A stretch of 64,000 nucleotides of DNA, taken from Bog-473 sp963745665 (GTDB lineage: Bacteria > Actinomycetota > Acidimicrobiia > Acidimicrobiales > RAAP-2). Numbering within the stretch: position 1 is the stretch's first letter; the number at the start of each line of letters is the position of its first letter. A model generated the notes under the pieces. It made no database searches and was not told where the DNA came from. It saw nothing but the letters and a program-made list of their open reading frames with translations. The stretch lies in NCBI GenBank assembly GCA_963745665.1, contig CAVUYE010000003.1, positions 814,947-878,946 on the forward strand, given 5' to 3'. A program made the position numbers and the translations under genes. This document shows positions 33,115-41,664 of this stretch, in pieces.

Positions 33115-33759
33115 GTGAATCCGGGGGGAGTCGCCGGCCAGGCGCAGGATGATACCGAGACGGGAAGGGCCACCGAGAGCCCGACGAGCGGTCCCGACAG
33201 GGTCTTCAAGTGGGTCGCCCTGATCGCCGCCGTGTGCCTGGCCGGCTTTATCGCCTTCGTCGTCCTCCGCGGCCCGACACACCCTGCCGCGGTCGGGTCC
33301 TCGGCACTTGAGGCGGCGCCGCCGCCCGTGCTCAAGGCGGGCACTGTTGCCCCAGCGTTCTCGCTGCCGAATCTCCGAGGTGGGGATCCGGTCTCGTTGT
33401 CGGCCTTCCGGGGAAAGCCACTGATCGTCAACTTCTTCGCCTCGTGGTGCCGTGACTGCCGTGCCGAGTTGGGGGCTGTGGCCACTGTCGCCCGGGAGAC
33501 CACGGGACGGATAGGGGTGGTGGGAATCGACTCCAACGACACGTCGAAAGCGGCAGCGAGCCGGCTGATCGCCACCGCCGAGGCCACGTACCCCGTCGCC
33601 GTCGACGCACATGCAACAGTGGCGACGCAGTACCTGGTCCAGGCATTGCCAGTCACCTACTTTCTCGACGCCTCGGGCCGTGTGGTGGGCAGCGCCCTTG
33701 GACCTCAGACCGTTTCCTCGCTGGACGCCTGGTTGGCCAGGCTGGGGGTCTCCCGGTGA
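33115..33759 (+). CDS. TlpA/ResA-like membrane-anchored thioredoxin
   Basis: A 214-residue protein with an N-terminal membrane anchor (VALIAAVCLAGFIAFVVL, ~31-48) and an extracytoplasmic thioredoxin fold. The active site is FASWCRDCRAELGAV (C-x-x-C), followed by the cis-proline loop QALPVTYFLDASG. TlpA-type proteins reduce cysteines in CuA sites or in cytochrome c maturation. Here it is coupled to an SCO gene next to oxidase genes, which favours a CuA assembly role. Confidence 0.88.
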   Translation: MNPGGVAGQAQDDTETGRATESPTSGPDRVFKWVALIAAVCLAGFIAFVVLRGPTHPAAVGSSALEAAPPPVLKAGTVAPAFSLPNLRGGDPVSLSAFRGKPLIVNFFASWCRDCRAELGAVATVARETTGRIGVVGIDSNDTSKAAASRLIATAEATYPVAVDAHATVATQYLVQALPVTYFLDASGRVVGSALGPQTVSSLDAWLARLGVSR

Positions 33760-34646
33760 ACGATCCCACGGCAGGGGCAGGTGACACCGCGGCGACGACC
33801 GATGCGGCGCGGGCCTCCCAGGATGATTCCGACCCTCGTCCACCCCAGGTCGACCGGGCGGCGGCGCTCGCTGAGGGTGCTCCGGGCATTCCCGCGAAAT
33901 TCGTCTTCTGGGCCCTCGCCGTGGTCCTGGTCGTGAGCCTGGGAGGCCTTCTCGGCGAGCACGTGTTCTCGTCCGTCGGTCTCAATCCCGTCACCACAAC
34001 CACCACGCCCAGGTCGCCTGTGCGTGTCGCGCCTACTCTCACGCCGAAAGCTCCGGCGCCGGCGCCGCCCATCGGGGCGTCGCTGTCGTCCTTCATGGGC
34101 TTGCGCGCGTTGCCCGCACATGCCGCGCCGGCGTTCACGTTGATCGACCAGCACGGGAATGCCACGTCCGTGCCCGCTCCGCACGTGGTGGTCCTCTCCT
34201 TCTTCAACGCCCCCTGCAACGACATCTGCCCCGTGCTGGCGGACGAGATCGAACAAGCCGATCGCGACCTCGGATCAGCGGCGGCCGAAGTCGAATTCGT
34301 GACCGTGAACACCGACCCGTCCGCGCTGGCCCAGTCGGACGAGACACCGGTTTTGGACGACACCGGGCTGAATACCCTATCCAACTGGCACATGGTGACC
34401 GGGCCGCTGGCCTCGCTGAACTCGGTGTGGCGGTCCTACGGTGTCTCCATCACGGTGGCCGAGAAGACGGGTCTCGAGGCGCACAGCGACGTGATGGACT
34501 TCATTGACCCGCGGGGCGTCCTGCGCTTCCGGGCTACGCCGTTCGCCGACGAGAGCAGCACGGGGAGCTTCAGCCTGCCGCCGGCCAGCATGACCCGCTG
34601 GGGCCAGGGCATCGCCACCTACGCCAGCCATATTCTCGACCAATGA
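33756..34646 (+). CDS. SCO1/SenC-family copper chaperone
   Basis: A 296-residue anchored protein: transmembrane helix at ~48-70, a Thr/Pro linker, and a C-terminal thioredoxin-like SCO domain. Copper ligands are the C-x3-C of FFNAPCNDICPVLADE and the histidine of LEAHSDVMDFID. SCO proteins deliver copper to, or reduce, the CuA centre of oxidase subunit II. It overlaps tlpA-like upstream and the next gene downstream by 4 bases each, forming a tight three-gene operon. Confidence 0.9.
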   Translation: MNDPTAGAGDTAATTDAARASQDDSDPRPPQVDRAAALAEGAPGIPAKFVFWALAVVLVVSLGGLLGEHVFSSVGLNPVTTTTTPRSPVRVAPTLTPKAPAPAPPIGASLSSFMGLRALPAHAAPAFTLIDQHGNATSVPAPHVVVLSFFNAPCNDICPVLADEIEQADRDLGSAAAEVEFVTVNTDPSALAQSDETPVLDDTGLNTLSNWHMVTGPLASLNSVWRSYGVSITVAEKTGLEAHSDVMDFIDPRGVLRFRATPFADESSTGSFSLPPASMTRWGQGIATYASHILDQ

Positions 34647-35266
34647 GCGTCACCAGCGCGGAACGCAAGCCTCCGGTGTGGCAGCGTCACCGCGGGCTGC
34701 TCATTGCGCTCGTGGTCTTCGTGGTGCTCCTGATCACCGTGCTCTCCGACCTGCCCGTCAGCACCTCGCGGGCGGACGACATCAGCGCCGAGCGCAGCGT
34801 CATGAGTGAGGCGAACACCGACCTGGCGGGCTGTGCCCTGGCCATCAACCAGGCGATCGGCATCTGGGACCTGCAGGCCGAGCACGAGCTCACTCCCGCC
34901 GACCGTGCCCCCACGCCGGGCCTCTTGAGCGACGACCAGACCGCCTGCTCGTTCACCAACGAGGACATCTTTGATCTGACCGACATCCAGGTCCCCGGGA
35001 CGCCGGCAGGCAAGCACCTGGGTCAGATGCTCTCGACAGCCACCCTGTGGACCACCTCGGACGCTCTGCGGGCGATCGAGGACGTGCAGACCTTGATGAA
35101 TGACCCAGGCAACGCCTCTGCGTTGCGAAACCTGTCCAAGGAAGAGCGACAGCTCGCCGCCGATCGTCGCACCGCCCTCTCGCAGGAGCGAGCAGCGGAC
35201 CTGGCTCTCGACACGCACCTCTCCGTTGTCGACCTGCCCAGGGTCCCGGGCGCCGGCACCGGCTGA
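34643..35266 (+). CDS. Secreted/anchored hypothetical protein in the SCO operon
   Basis: A 207-residue protein with a basic start, one transmembrane helix (GLLIALVVFVVLLITVL, ~18-35) and a ~170-residue extracytoplasmic region without recognisable motifs. Two cysteines (around residues 64 and 103) might form a disulfide. The C-terminal third is helical and charged. Its start overlaps the SCO gene (ATGA), and it ends 3 bases before the convergent CtaG-like gene. A role in oxidase assembly is inferred only from context. Confidence 0.6.
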   Translation: MSVTSAERKPPVWQRHRGLLIALVVFVVLLITVLSDLPVSTSRADDISAERSVMSEANTDLAGCALAINQAIGIWDLQAEHELTPADRAPTPGLLSDDQTACSFTNEDIFDLTDIQVPGTPAGKHLGQMLSTATLWTTSDALRAIEDVQTLMNDPGNASALRNLSKEERQLAADRRTALSQERAADLALDTHLSVVDLPRVPGAGTG

Positions 35267-35269
35267 GTC

Positions 35270-36076
35270 TCAGGCGGCGGGGGTGGCTCCTCCTCGCCTT
35301 TCGTTCAAGGGTGAGGTTCCCCTCCGCTGGTCGTCCCGGGTCAGGGCCAGAAGCTCGATATCGGGGTCCTCCTCGGTCTTGAGCCATTGGAAGGCGTTCC
35401 AGAAGACCAGGGGGGCGAAGGCGAGGGACGACACGAGCCAGAGCACAGCGGAGGCGATCTGTTGGTCCGCTGAAGCGCTGAGGCCTCCGCCGACATGGTT
35501 GAAGTTCCGATAGAAGCCGTTGATCGACAGACCGGACACGTAAGCGAGGACCCAGAACGCCCACATGGCGAAGGCGGTCAGGACGGCACGCCGCAGGTAG
35601 CCCGAGCGGGGAGCCAGCGGTGGTGATTCGACCAGCTCCAGCCACAGCCCGAGCCCGAAGATCAGGAGGCTCGCCGCCTCGAGGGGGGCCAGCCAGCCAT
35701 GACGGGCTGACGCGGCCACCGCGGCCGGGGTATGCCAGGCGACTGCGACCCCGAGGTCGCAGGCGATGAAGGCCAGCGAACGTGGCAGTTCGCGGTGGCG
35801 CTGCCGCCCGGCGGCAACCCGGTCGACGAACCTCGGGGGAGAGGCGTTCCTGGCGAGCCCCAGCCGACGCCACGGTGCCCCGAGCACCACCAGCGCGGGA
35901 ACGACGATGGCCAGGAGTGAGAACTGGAGCGCCTGTGCGTACTCGGTGCGCCGTGCGACACCGGAGAGCGGTGGCACGAGCGCGACAACCAGCGCGATCA
36001 GTGCGCCCAGCACGCACCAGCCGCGCCACCGTGCAGCCGGGTCGTGGGGCCGCACGGTGGCAGCCCCCTCACTCAC
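35270..36076 (-). CDS. CtaG-like cytochrome oxidase assembly membrane protein (second copy)
   Basis: A 268-residue polytopic protein (about seven helices) resembling the caa3-type oxidase assembly factor CtaG. Landmarks are YAQALQFSLLAIVVPALVVLGAPWRRLG, the conserved W-H-T-P helix (VAVAWHTPAAVAAS) and the late ADQQIASAVLWLVSSLAFAP. Compared with the other CtaG in this locus (40695-41615) it is shorter and lacks the M-I-E-H histidine motif, so it may be a specialised paralogue. It starts with a GTG overlapping the 36-residue peptide gene upstream (GTGA). Confidence 0.78.
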   Translation of the reverse strand: MSEGAATVRPHDPAARWRGWCVLGALIALVVALVPPLSGVARRTEYAQALQFSLLAIVVPALVVLGAPWRRLGLARNASPPRFVDRVAAGRQRHRELPRSLAFIACDLGVAVAWHTPAAVAASARHGWLAPLEAASLLIFGLGLWLELVESPPLAPRSGYLRRAVLTAFAMWAFWVLAYVSGLSINGFYRNFNHVGGGLSASADQQIASAVLWLVSSLAFAPLVFWNAFQWLKTEEDPDIELLALTRDDQRRGTSPLNERRGGATPAA

Positions 36077-36183
36077 CTGGTGGGTCGGCGCTGGAAGAAA
36101 CCCCAGAGCAGCACGACGAACAGGGTCCCGAGGGGTATGGCGAAGGTCAGTGCCTGGGTTGCGGCTACATCGGCCGTGATCAC
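36073..36183 (-). CDS. 36-residue single-helix membrane peptide in the oxidase operon
   Basis: A very short gene: GTG start six bases after a perfect AGGAGGT, 36 codons, stop overlapping the CtaG-like start by 4 bases. The peptide starts VITADVAATQ and has one hydrophobic helix (ALTFAIPLGTLFVVLLWGFF) with the basic tail QRRPTR, so a single-pass protein with a cytoplasmic C-terminus is likely. Its place directly after subunit III suggests a small oxidase subunit, as found in other heme-copper oxidases. Coupling and the ribosome-binding site are the main evidence. Confidence 0.65.
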   Translation of the reverse strand: MITADVAATQALTFAIPLGTLFVVLLWGFFQRRPTR

Positions 36184-36201
36184 GCCCTCACCTCCTGAGT
36201 G

Positions 36202-36879
36202 TCAGATGACATAGAAGAGTACCCAGAAGAAGGTGGCGACGACGGCGATGAACCCCCAAAAGTAAGTGCAGCCGTTCAGATTGGCGCGAAAGAGCCGTGC
36301 CACGGGCAGGGTCGAGCCCGGAGCGCCTCCGTCCTGTGCGATGGCACGCCGCAGTCGAATCTCTCTGGCCAGGATCGTCTCGAGCCAGTAGGTCCCCGCC
36401 AGCACGACGGCGATGTTCAATGCAGCCCAGGCGATGAAGCAGGAGGCATAGGCGCTCGATCCGGGGAAGAACGGGAGGACGGTCAACTGCCAGATCTGCA
36501 GTCCGATGACGAGAAGCCCGCCGAGAACGGCGGTCCATCCGGCCACCTGCCAGTCGACCGTCTCGTTGTTGCGGAAGCGCCGCTCGCCGAACTGGACGAG
36601 CAGCGCACAGGCCACGGTGATGGCAAAGATGGCCGCGCCGACCGCGGTGGGTGCGGTGATCCCACGGGGCCGCCAAAGGTCTTCGTTGTTGGCCGAGCGG
36701 AGGTAGAAGTAGGCGAAGGCCAGCGCGGCGAAAGCGAAAGCCCAAATACCGATCAGGAGCCGGCCGCCGGTCCACAGCGCACCCTCCTGGGCCCGCAACT
36801 CGAACGCGATCTCCTCGGGCGTCTCGTGGAGCTGGACGAAACTCTCGAACTGCTGGTTGTCGACGGGGTTTTGTGCCAT
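36202..36879 (-). CDS. ctaE: Cytochrome c oxidase subunit III
   Basis: A 225-residue integral membrane protein with about five helices matching the heme-copper oxidase subunit III fold: GRLLIGIWAFAFAALAFAYFYLRS, VACALLVQFGERRFRNNETV, then a final NGCTYFWGFIAVVATFFWVLFYVI. It lacks the first two helices of seven-helix CoxC, as do other actinobacterial CtaE proteins. It follows the subunit I gene by 12 bases and precedes the 36-residue peptide. Confidence 0.88.
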   Translation of the reverse strand: MAQNPVDNQQFESFVQLHETPEEIAFELRAQEGALWTGGRLLIGIWAFAFAALAFAYFYLRSANNEDLWRPRGITAPTAVGAAIFAITVACALLVQFGERRFRNNETVDWQVAGWTAVLGGLLVIGLQIWQLTVLPFFPGSSAYASCFIAWAALNIAVVLAGTYWLETILAREIRLRRAIAQDGGAPGSTLPVARLFRANLNGCTYFWGFIAVVATFFWVLFYVI

Positions 36880-36891
36880 CTCCCTATTGCC

Positions 36892-38911
36892 TCACAGTAT
36901 TGGGGTCTGAGGATCCCCGCCGCCTTGCGCGCCGGTTCCGAGTTCTTCGTCCCCGACGGATTCGGCCGGAGCCCCGACGGTCGACATGACCTTCCCCAGG
37001 TCGGCCACCGGTGCTGCGTCGGGATCGCCGTAGTGGTACGGGTCGTTGAGTATTACGGGAATGCGCTCGAAGTTGAACCATGGGACCGGCGTCGGGGTCT
37101 GCCACTCCAGCCCAAGCGAGTTCCACGGGTTGGGTGGTGCTTCGTGGGGGGTCAGATAGATGGACCAGATGAAGTTGATGATGAAGAAGATGAACGACGC
37201 GCCCAGCAGATAGGCGCTGATGCTCGAGATGTCGTTCAACGTCTGCAGGTTTGAGGCGTACTCGAAGACGCGGCGCGGTTGACCGAGAAGACCCACCAGG
37301 AAGAGCGGGAAAAACGTGCCGTTGAAGAAGATGAAGAACGTCCAGAAATGCCACTTGCTGAGCTTCCGGTTCATTGTCTTGCCCGTGATCTTGGGGAACC
37401 AGTAGTAGAAGCCACCGAACAGGGCGAAGATGAGGCCGCCCATGATGGTGTAGTGGAAGTGAGCGAGCACGAAGAAGCTGCCGTGGACAGTCACGTTGAC
37501 GGGCACGTCCGAGAGGAACACGCCCGTGACGCCGCCGATGAGGAAGTTGAAGAGCATCCCGAGACAGAACAGCATGGGCGTGTCGAAGCGTATTTTCGCT
37601 TTCCACAGCGTTCCGAGCGTCACCAGATAGAGGAATCCCGTGGGGATGGAGATCAACTCCGTGGTCAGCATGAAGAGCGGTCGCATGTCCGGGTTGATGC
37701 CGCTCTGGAACAGGTGGTGTTGCCACACGAAGAAGGAGAGCAGGGCAACGCCGAGCATCCCGGCCGCAGCGACCTTGTAGGCGAACAAGGGCTTTCGGGT
37801 GAAGACGGGCATGATCTCCATCACGATCCCGAAGCCCGGCAGGGCCATGATGTACACCTCGGGATGGCCGAAGAACCAGAAGAGGTTCTGCCACAAGAAA
37901 TTGCTGCCGCCGTGCTCGTTCACGAAGAACGCGGTCTCCGCCGTGCGGTCGAGGACGCCCAAGAGACACCCAACCACCAGTGTCGGCGTGGCCAGCGTGA
38001 GGAGCGCCGTGGTCGCGAGGACGGCCCAGACGAAGATCGGGACGCGTCCCCAGCTCATGCCCGGGGCGCGGTAATTGATGATCGTGGCGGCCAGGTTGAA
38101 CCCGGCGAGGATCATGCCTATTCCGATGACCGCGAAGCCCACCAGATATGAGTCCATGCCGCCGGCCGACTGTGTCTGCAAGGGGGCATAGCCGGTCCAA
38201 CCGGTAGGGAAACCGCCGAAGAACAGCGCGCTCGACAATGACTAGGTATCCCGCCATGAAGATCCAGAACGAGAACGCTTCGACACGGGGGTAAGCCATG
38301 CGCCGCGAGCCGATCATCAGTGGGATCAGCCAGTTTCCGAGGGGTCCGATGACGGCCGAGGAGGCCATCATCATCATGATGGTGCCGTGCTCGCTGACGA
38401 TCTCGATATAAGTGCCCGGGCCGAAGACGTGGTTGGTGGGGCTCAGGAGTTCCGTCCGGATGAGCATGGCCAAAAGCCCGCCGGTGAACAGGAACAGGAG
38501 TACGCCGACGGCGTACTGCCAGCCGACCACCTTGTGGTCGTCGGTCATGCGGAAGTAGCGGACCCAACTCCTCTCCTCAGGTGCGGGCGGGAGCTCGATC
38601 CCGACGATCTTGGCCAGCGGGTAGTTCAGGGCGCCGATGCCGGTCATCCAGCCGACCACGCCGAGCGAGAGGCCGAGGACGATGGCGACGTCGTTCTGGC
38701 CCGTGTCCTGGACTTGCGTGTAGCCGCTGGCGATGACGTTCCCGAGCCAGTGACCGATCAGGTAGCCGACGGCGCCGCCGACAATGGCCCACAGAATGTT
38801 CGGGCGCAGCCACAGGGAGCGGCGCCAGGCCGGGAGCGGCCTCGGAAGCGGCGCTTCGAGGTCCTCATCGCCCGGGTACTCGAACCCGCTCTGTGACGTG
38901 TCGATGGCCAA
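36892..38911 (-). pseudogene. ctaD: Cytochrome c oxidase subunit I, reading frame interrupted by one frameshift
   Basis: Heme-copper oxidase catalytic subunit, readable only as two frames. The 5' part runs to MAGYLVIV near 38235 and then becomes nonsense; the 3' part continues one base over as SSALFFGGFPTGWTGYAPLQ and runs to 36892. Together they hold the low-spin heme histidine region (SEHGTIMMMMAS), CuB site (FGHPEVYIMALPGFG with cross-linked Tyr, WQHHLF) and heme ligands (VHGSFFVLAHFHYTIMGG). All motifs are intact and neighbours are healthy, so a sequencing or assembly error is the likeliest cause. About 110 N-terminal residues with two extra hydrophobic helices precede the standard fold. 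The TTG at 38911 has GGGAGG at good spacing; an ATG at 38944 is possible. Confidence 0.88.
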
Positions 38912-38912
38912 G

Positions 38913-39881
38913 TCACCCACCTCCCTTTGGCTGTGGCGCGCCATATGTCTCGACCTTGGAGTAGGGGTCGACGTTGTCCGGGTAGTACCCGCCGTCGGCT
39001 CCGTTGGCGTCAGGCGTGTAGGTGAGGGCGTAGGCCGGCAGGAGCTTGGTGTTCTGGCGCAGCCGGGCCTCGGTCAGCTTCGCCCAACCCTCGAACTGCT
39101 GTGGCGTGACGACCTCGCCCGAGTTGTACATGGCACCGTGCCAGATCCCGCAGAGCTCGGAGCAGCGCACGATGAAGGAGCCGAGCTGCTGCGTGGTCGT
39201 GTAGGCGACGTTGTTGTAGTCGGGGTTGGCGTCGGCCTTGACGCCGAGTTGGTACGCCCAGAAGCTGTGGATCACGTCGAGCGACGTGACGTTGAACTCG
39301 ATCGTCGTGTCGTTGGGCACCACGAGCTCGTTGGTCTCGAAGCCGCCGAAGGTGGGGTAGCGGTAAGTGAACTTCCACTGCTGGCCGATGACCTGAATGG
39401 GCAGGACCGTCTTCGAGGCGGGTGTCCAGATCGGGCTGGAGCCTTGGGCGCCGCCGGCCCCACCCGGTTGCACGAGCTCGTAGGTGCCGAACCCGGCCAA
39501 GAAGAGCACGATGACGGTGGTGGTCAGGATCCAGCCCAACTGGATACCGAGATGTCCGCGTGCGTCCGGCCCACCCACGGGCTCGGGTCCTCCCCGCGAC
39601 GCTCGCCACATCACGATGGCATAGATGATGTAGATCCAGACTCCCAGGAGCACCGGCAGGGCGATGACGAACAGGACGTTGAAGTCGAATTGTGCTCCCT
39701 GAGCCGTGTCGGTCATGGTCCCCGGAGGGATGTGGGGTCCGGCCAGGTAGTAGAAGAGAGGGTCGCCGATGGCGGAGAGCACCACCCAGATGGCGATCAG
39801 CCGCCACCAGTGGTGGGTCTCGGTGGTGGACGTCGGGGTTGGATCGGCACTGGTGGTGCCGGCGGCGGCTGGGTCGCTCAC
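38913..39881 (-). CDS. ctaC: Cytochrome c oxidase subunit II (CuA)
   Basis: A 322-residue protein with three hydrophobic segments in the N-terminal half (two are usual) and an extracytoplasmic cupredoxin domain. The CuA site is complete: IHSFWAYQLG (His) and FIVRCSELCGIWHGAMYN (C-x3-C-x3-H-x2-M). QVIGQQWKFTYRYP supplies the aromatic patch for cytochrome c electron entry. There is no C-terminal heme domain, so it is aa3-like rather than caa3-like. The GTG start overlaps the upstream cupredoxin stop (GTGA); its stop is two bases from the favoured subunit I start. Confidence 0.93.
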   Translation of the reverse strand: MSDPAAAGTTSADPTPTSTTETHHWWRLIAIWVVLSAIGDPLFYYLAGPHIPPGTMTDTAQGAQFDFNVLFVIALPVLLGVWIYIIYAIVMWRASRGGPEPVGGPDARGHLGIQLGWILTTTVIVLFLAGFGTYELVQPGGAGGAQGSSPIWTPASKTVLPIQVIGQQWKFTYRYPTFGGFETNELVVPNDTTIEFNVTSLDVIHSFWAYQLGVKADANPDYNNVAYTTTQQLGSFIVRCSELCGIWHGAMYNSGEVVTPQQFEGWAKLTEARLRQNTKLLPAYALTYTPDANGADGGYYPDNVDPYSKVETYGAPQPKGGG

Positions 39882-40543
39882 GCCACCACCTTCATGAAGC
39901 CGCCCATGTACCCCAGCGTCGACATGGGGCCGCCGTTGCCGTAGAGGAAGCCCAGACCGCACGGTACGAAGCACTGCCAGCGGTAGCTCCCTGGACCGGG
40001 GGTGGTGAAGGAGAATTTGATCACCTTGTTCGGTGACTTGGTGGTGCAGGGGGCGGCGCCGCAGAGATTGGCGTTGCTGTTGTTGCCGTACAGCGGCACG
40101 TTGAGACCGAGGGCGGGCATGGAGAACGTGTGGGCAACCCCGTTGCCGGCGTTGGAATTAATGACCCGGAACGTCTTGCCGTTCAGAGTGGCGACGTTGC
40201 CGAAGGTGCCGCTGACCTGGCCGACTTGCTGGTTGCGCAGCGGGCTACCCGAGTCGTAGTTGTCGATCGTCACGTTGATCCGCACGTGTGCGGGAACCTG
40301 GAAGACCGTCGTATGCACCCACTGCCCACCGGGGGATTGGACGAGGTAGGACACCCAGGTCGGGTGGTTCCCGGAGCCGTAGGTCCCGACCGACTGCAAG
40401 GTGACGTTCACCTGCCCCGAGCTGTCGGCCGAGAAGTCGACGGTGGACGGCGTGCTGAGGAAGTTGACGATGAGGATGACGCCCGCCAATGCGGCCACGG
40501 CAAAGAGAAGGACCGTCACGGTCACTTTCCACGCCAGGCTCAT
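39878..40543 (-). CDS. Membrane-anchored cupredoxin-like protein upstream of subunit II
   Basis: A 221-residue protein with one N-terminal transmembrane helix (VTVTVLLFAVAALAGVILIVNFL) and an extracytoplasmic beta domain. The end carries a copper-site-like pattern: histidine in VAHTFSMPALGL, then SYRWQCFVPCGLGFLYG and a late methionine. C-x3-C-G matches the CuA loop, but the histidine that follows in real CuA sites is replaced by Phe, and M is further away. It may hold a single type 1-like copper or have lost CuA. It is coupled to subunit II by a GTGA overlap, suggesting an accessory subunit or electron donor. Confidence 0.65.
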   Translation of the reverse strand: MSLAWKVTVTVLLFAVAALAGVILIVNFLSTPSTVDFSADSSGQVNVTLQSVGTYGSGNHPTWVSYLVQSPGGQWVHTTVFQVPAHVRINVTIDNYDSGSPLRNQQVGQVSGTFGNVATLNGKTFRVINSNAGNGVAHTFSMPALGLNVPLYGNNSNANLCGAAPCTTKSPNKVIKFSFTTPGPGSYRWQCFVPCGLGFLYGNGGPMSTLGYMGGFMKVVA

Positions 40544-40694
40544 GGCCCCTCCCGGATCTGACGATTTTGTGCCGGCACCCCTACCGACGGTTTCCTTGCA
40601 CTGACGTTACGTATTGGCTTCCAACGCGTCAACCATTTCCATTCGGGCGACCAAATCCGATGAAACTGCCGGTGCAGCGACAGGGGCCTGGGCG

Positions 40695-41615
40695 TCAGCC
40701 CCGTGGCGCCCGCTCGGCGCTGGAGGTCCGAAAGGCCTCGAGGGGCGGCCCGGGGTCGCGGTGAAACAGCCTGTCCACGCCCAGCGAGAAGCCACCTTCG
40801 CTATCGATGGCGCGCCGAATGGTCACAGCCAGGGCCGGAACGGCCCAGAAGTCCCCGCAGATCCACAGGATGGCGGCTCCGATCTGCTGGTCGGCATACG
40901 GGGAAAGGATCACGCCAGGCACGTGGGCGTAGACCGAGTACCAACTCGTCGCAGTGAAGAGGGAGAGCGACATGGCCAGGACAAACATGACGACGTTGGT
41001 CGAGATGATCGCTCCCACCTGCCAGAGAGGGGATGCTTTCAGTCGGAAGGGGTGGGACGGGATGATCTGGAGCCAGAAGAGAACGCCGGTCAGGAAGAAG
41101 CTCGTGTGCATCAAGCCGACATGGATCACTTGGTTCTCCTCCGCCGCGTCAAAGAGGGCGGGGATGTGCCAGAGCACCATGACGAGGTTGAACGAGATAA
41201 GCGCCGTCCACGGGTTTACGACGAAACGGCCGACTGCCTTGAGGGCTCCCGACCAGGGCCTGAGGAGGACGGCACGGAAAAGCCACCGGCGCGGGCGCAC
41301 CGGAAGCCCGTGCAGGAGCGGGAGCCAGGGAGCTCCCGCCACGATCAGGATCGGCGCGAAGAACGCGATCAAGATGTGCTCGATCATGTGCACGAAGAAG
41401 TAATCGCCGGCCCAGTAGTCGATGGGGGAGGTCACCGCGATGAGGAGCACGGCCAGGCCGGCGTAGAAGAGGAGCGAATTCAAGCGCCTTCGTCGGCTCC
41501 GTTCCGGCGAGGACCGCCGCCGCAGATTGGCCAATCCGAGCTCGTGCAGCAGCACGATGACCCCCACGCCGATCACGAAGGGATCGAAGCTCCAGTTGTC
41601 CACCAGATAGCTCAT
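40695..41615 (-). CDS. ctaG: Cytochrome c oxidase assembly factor CtaG (caa3 type)
   Basis: A 306-residue polytopic protein (about seven helices) of the CtaG/PF09678 family needed for assembling copper-containing oxidases. Typical motifs are DYFFVHMIEHILIAFFAPILIVAGAP, MVLWHIPALFDAAEEN, VIHVGLMHTSFFLTGVLFWLQI and ADQQIGAAILWICGDFW; the histidines in them are probable metal ligands. The start is the ATG at 41615; the frame is open upstream, but that part is proline/arginine-rich antisense of the next gene. A 151-base gap before the cupredoxin gene probably contains a separate promoter. Confidence 0.88.
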   Translation of the reverse strand: MSYLVDNWSFDPFVIGVGVIVLLHELGLANLRRRSSPERSRRRRLNSLLFYAGLAVLLIAVTSPIDYWAGDYFFVHMIEHILIAFFAPILIVAGAPWLPLLHGLPVRPRRWLFRAVLLRPWSGALKAVGRFVVNPWTALISFNLVMVLWHIPALFDAAEENQVIHVGLMHTSFFLTGVLFWLQIIPSHPFRLKASPLWQVGAIISTNVVMFVLAMSLSLFTATSWYSVYAHVPGVILSPYADQQIGAAILWICGDFWAVPALAVTIRRAIDSEGGFSLGVDRLFHRDPGPPLEAFRTSSAERAPRG

Positions 41616-41664
41616 GAAGCTGGTCCCCTTGCCGCTGGGATGCGGGACACCGTAGCGCGAGCGG

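Noticed and set aside
37279..38151. 290-residue plus-strand frame opposite oxidase subunit I
   Set aside because: It is Glu/His/Asp-rich antisense of conserved membrane helices, not a gene.
38230..38245. Programmed ribosomal frameshift in subunit I
   Set aside because: No slippery heptamer, downstream pseudoknot or stimulatory ribosome-binding site is visible, and subunit I is not known to use frameshifting.
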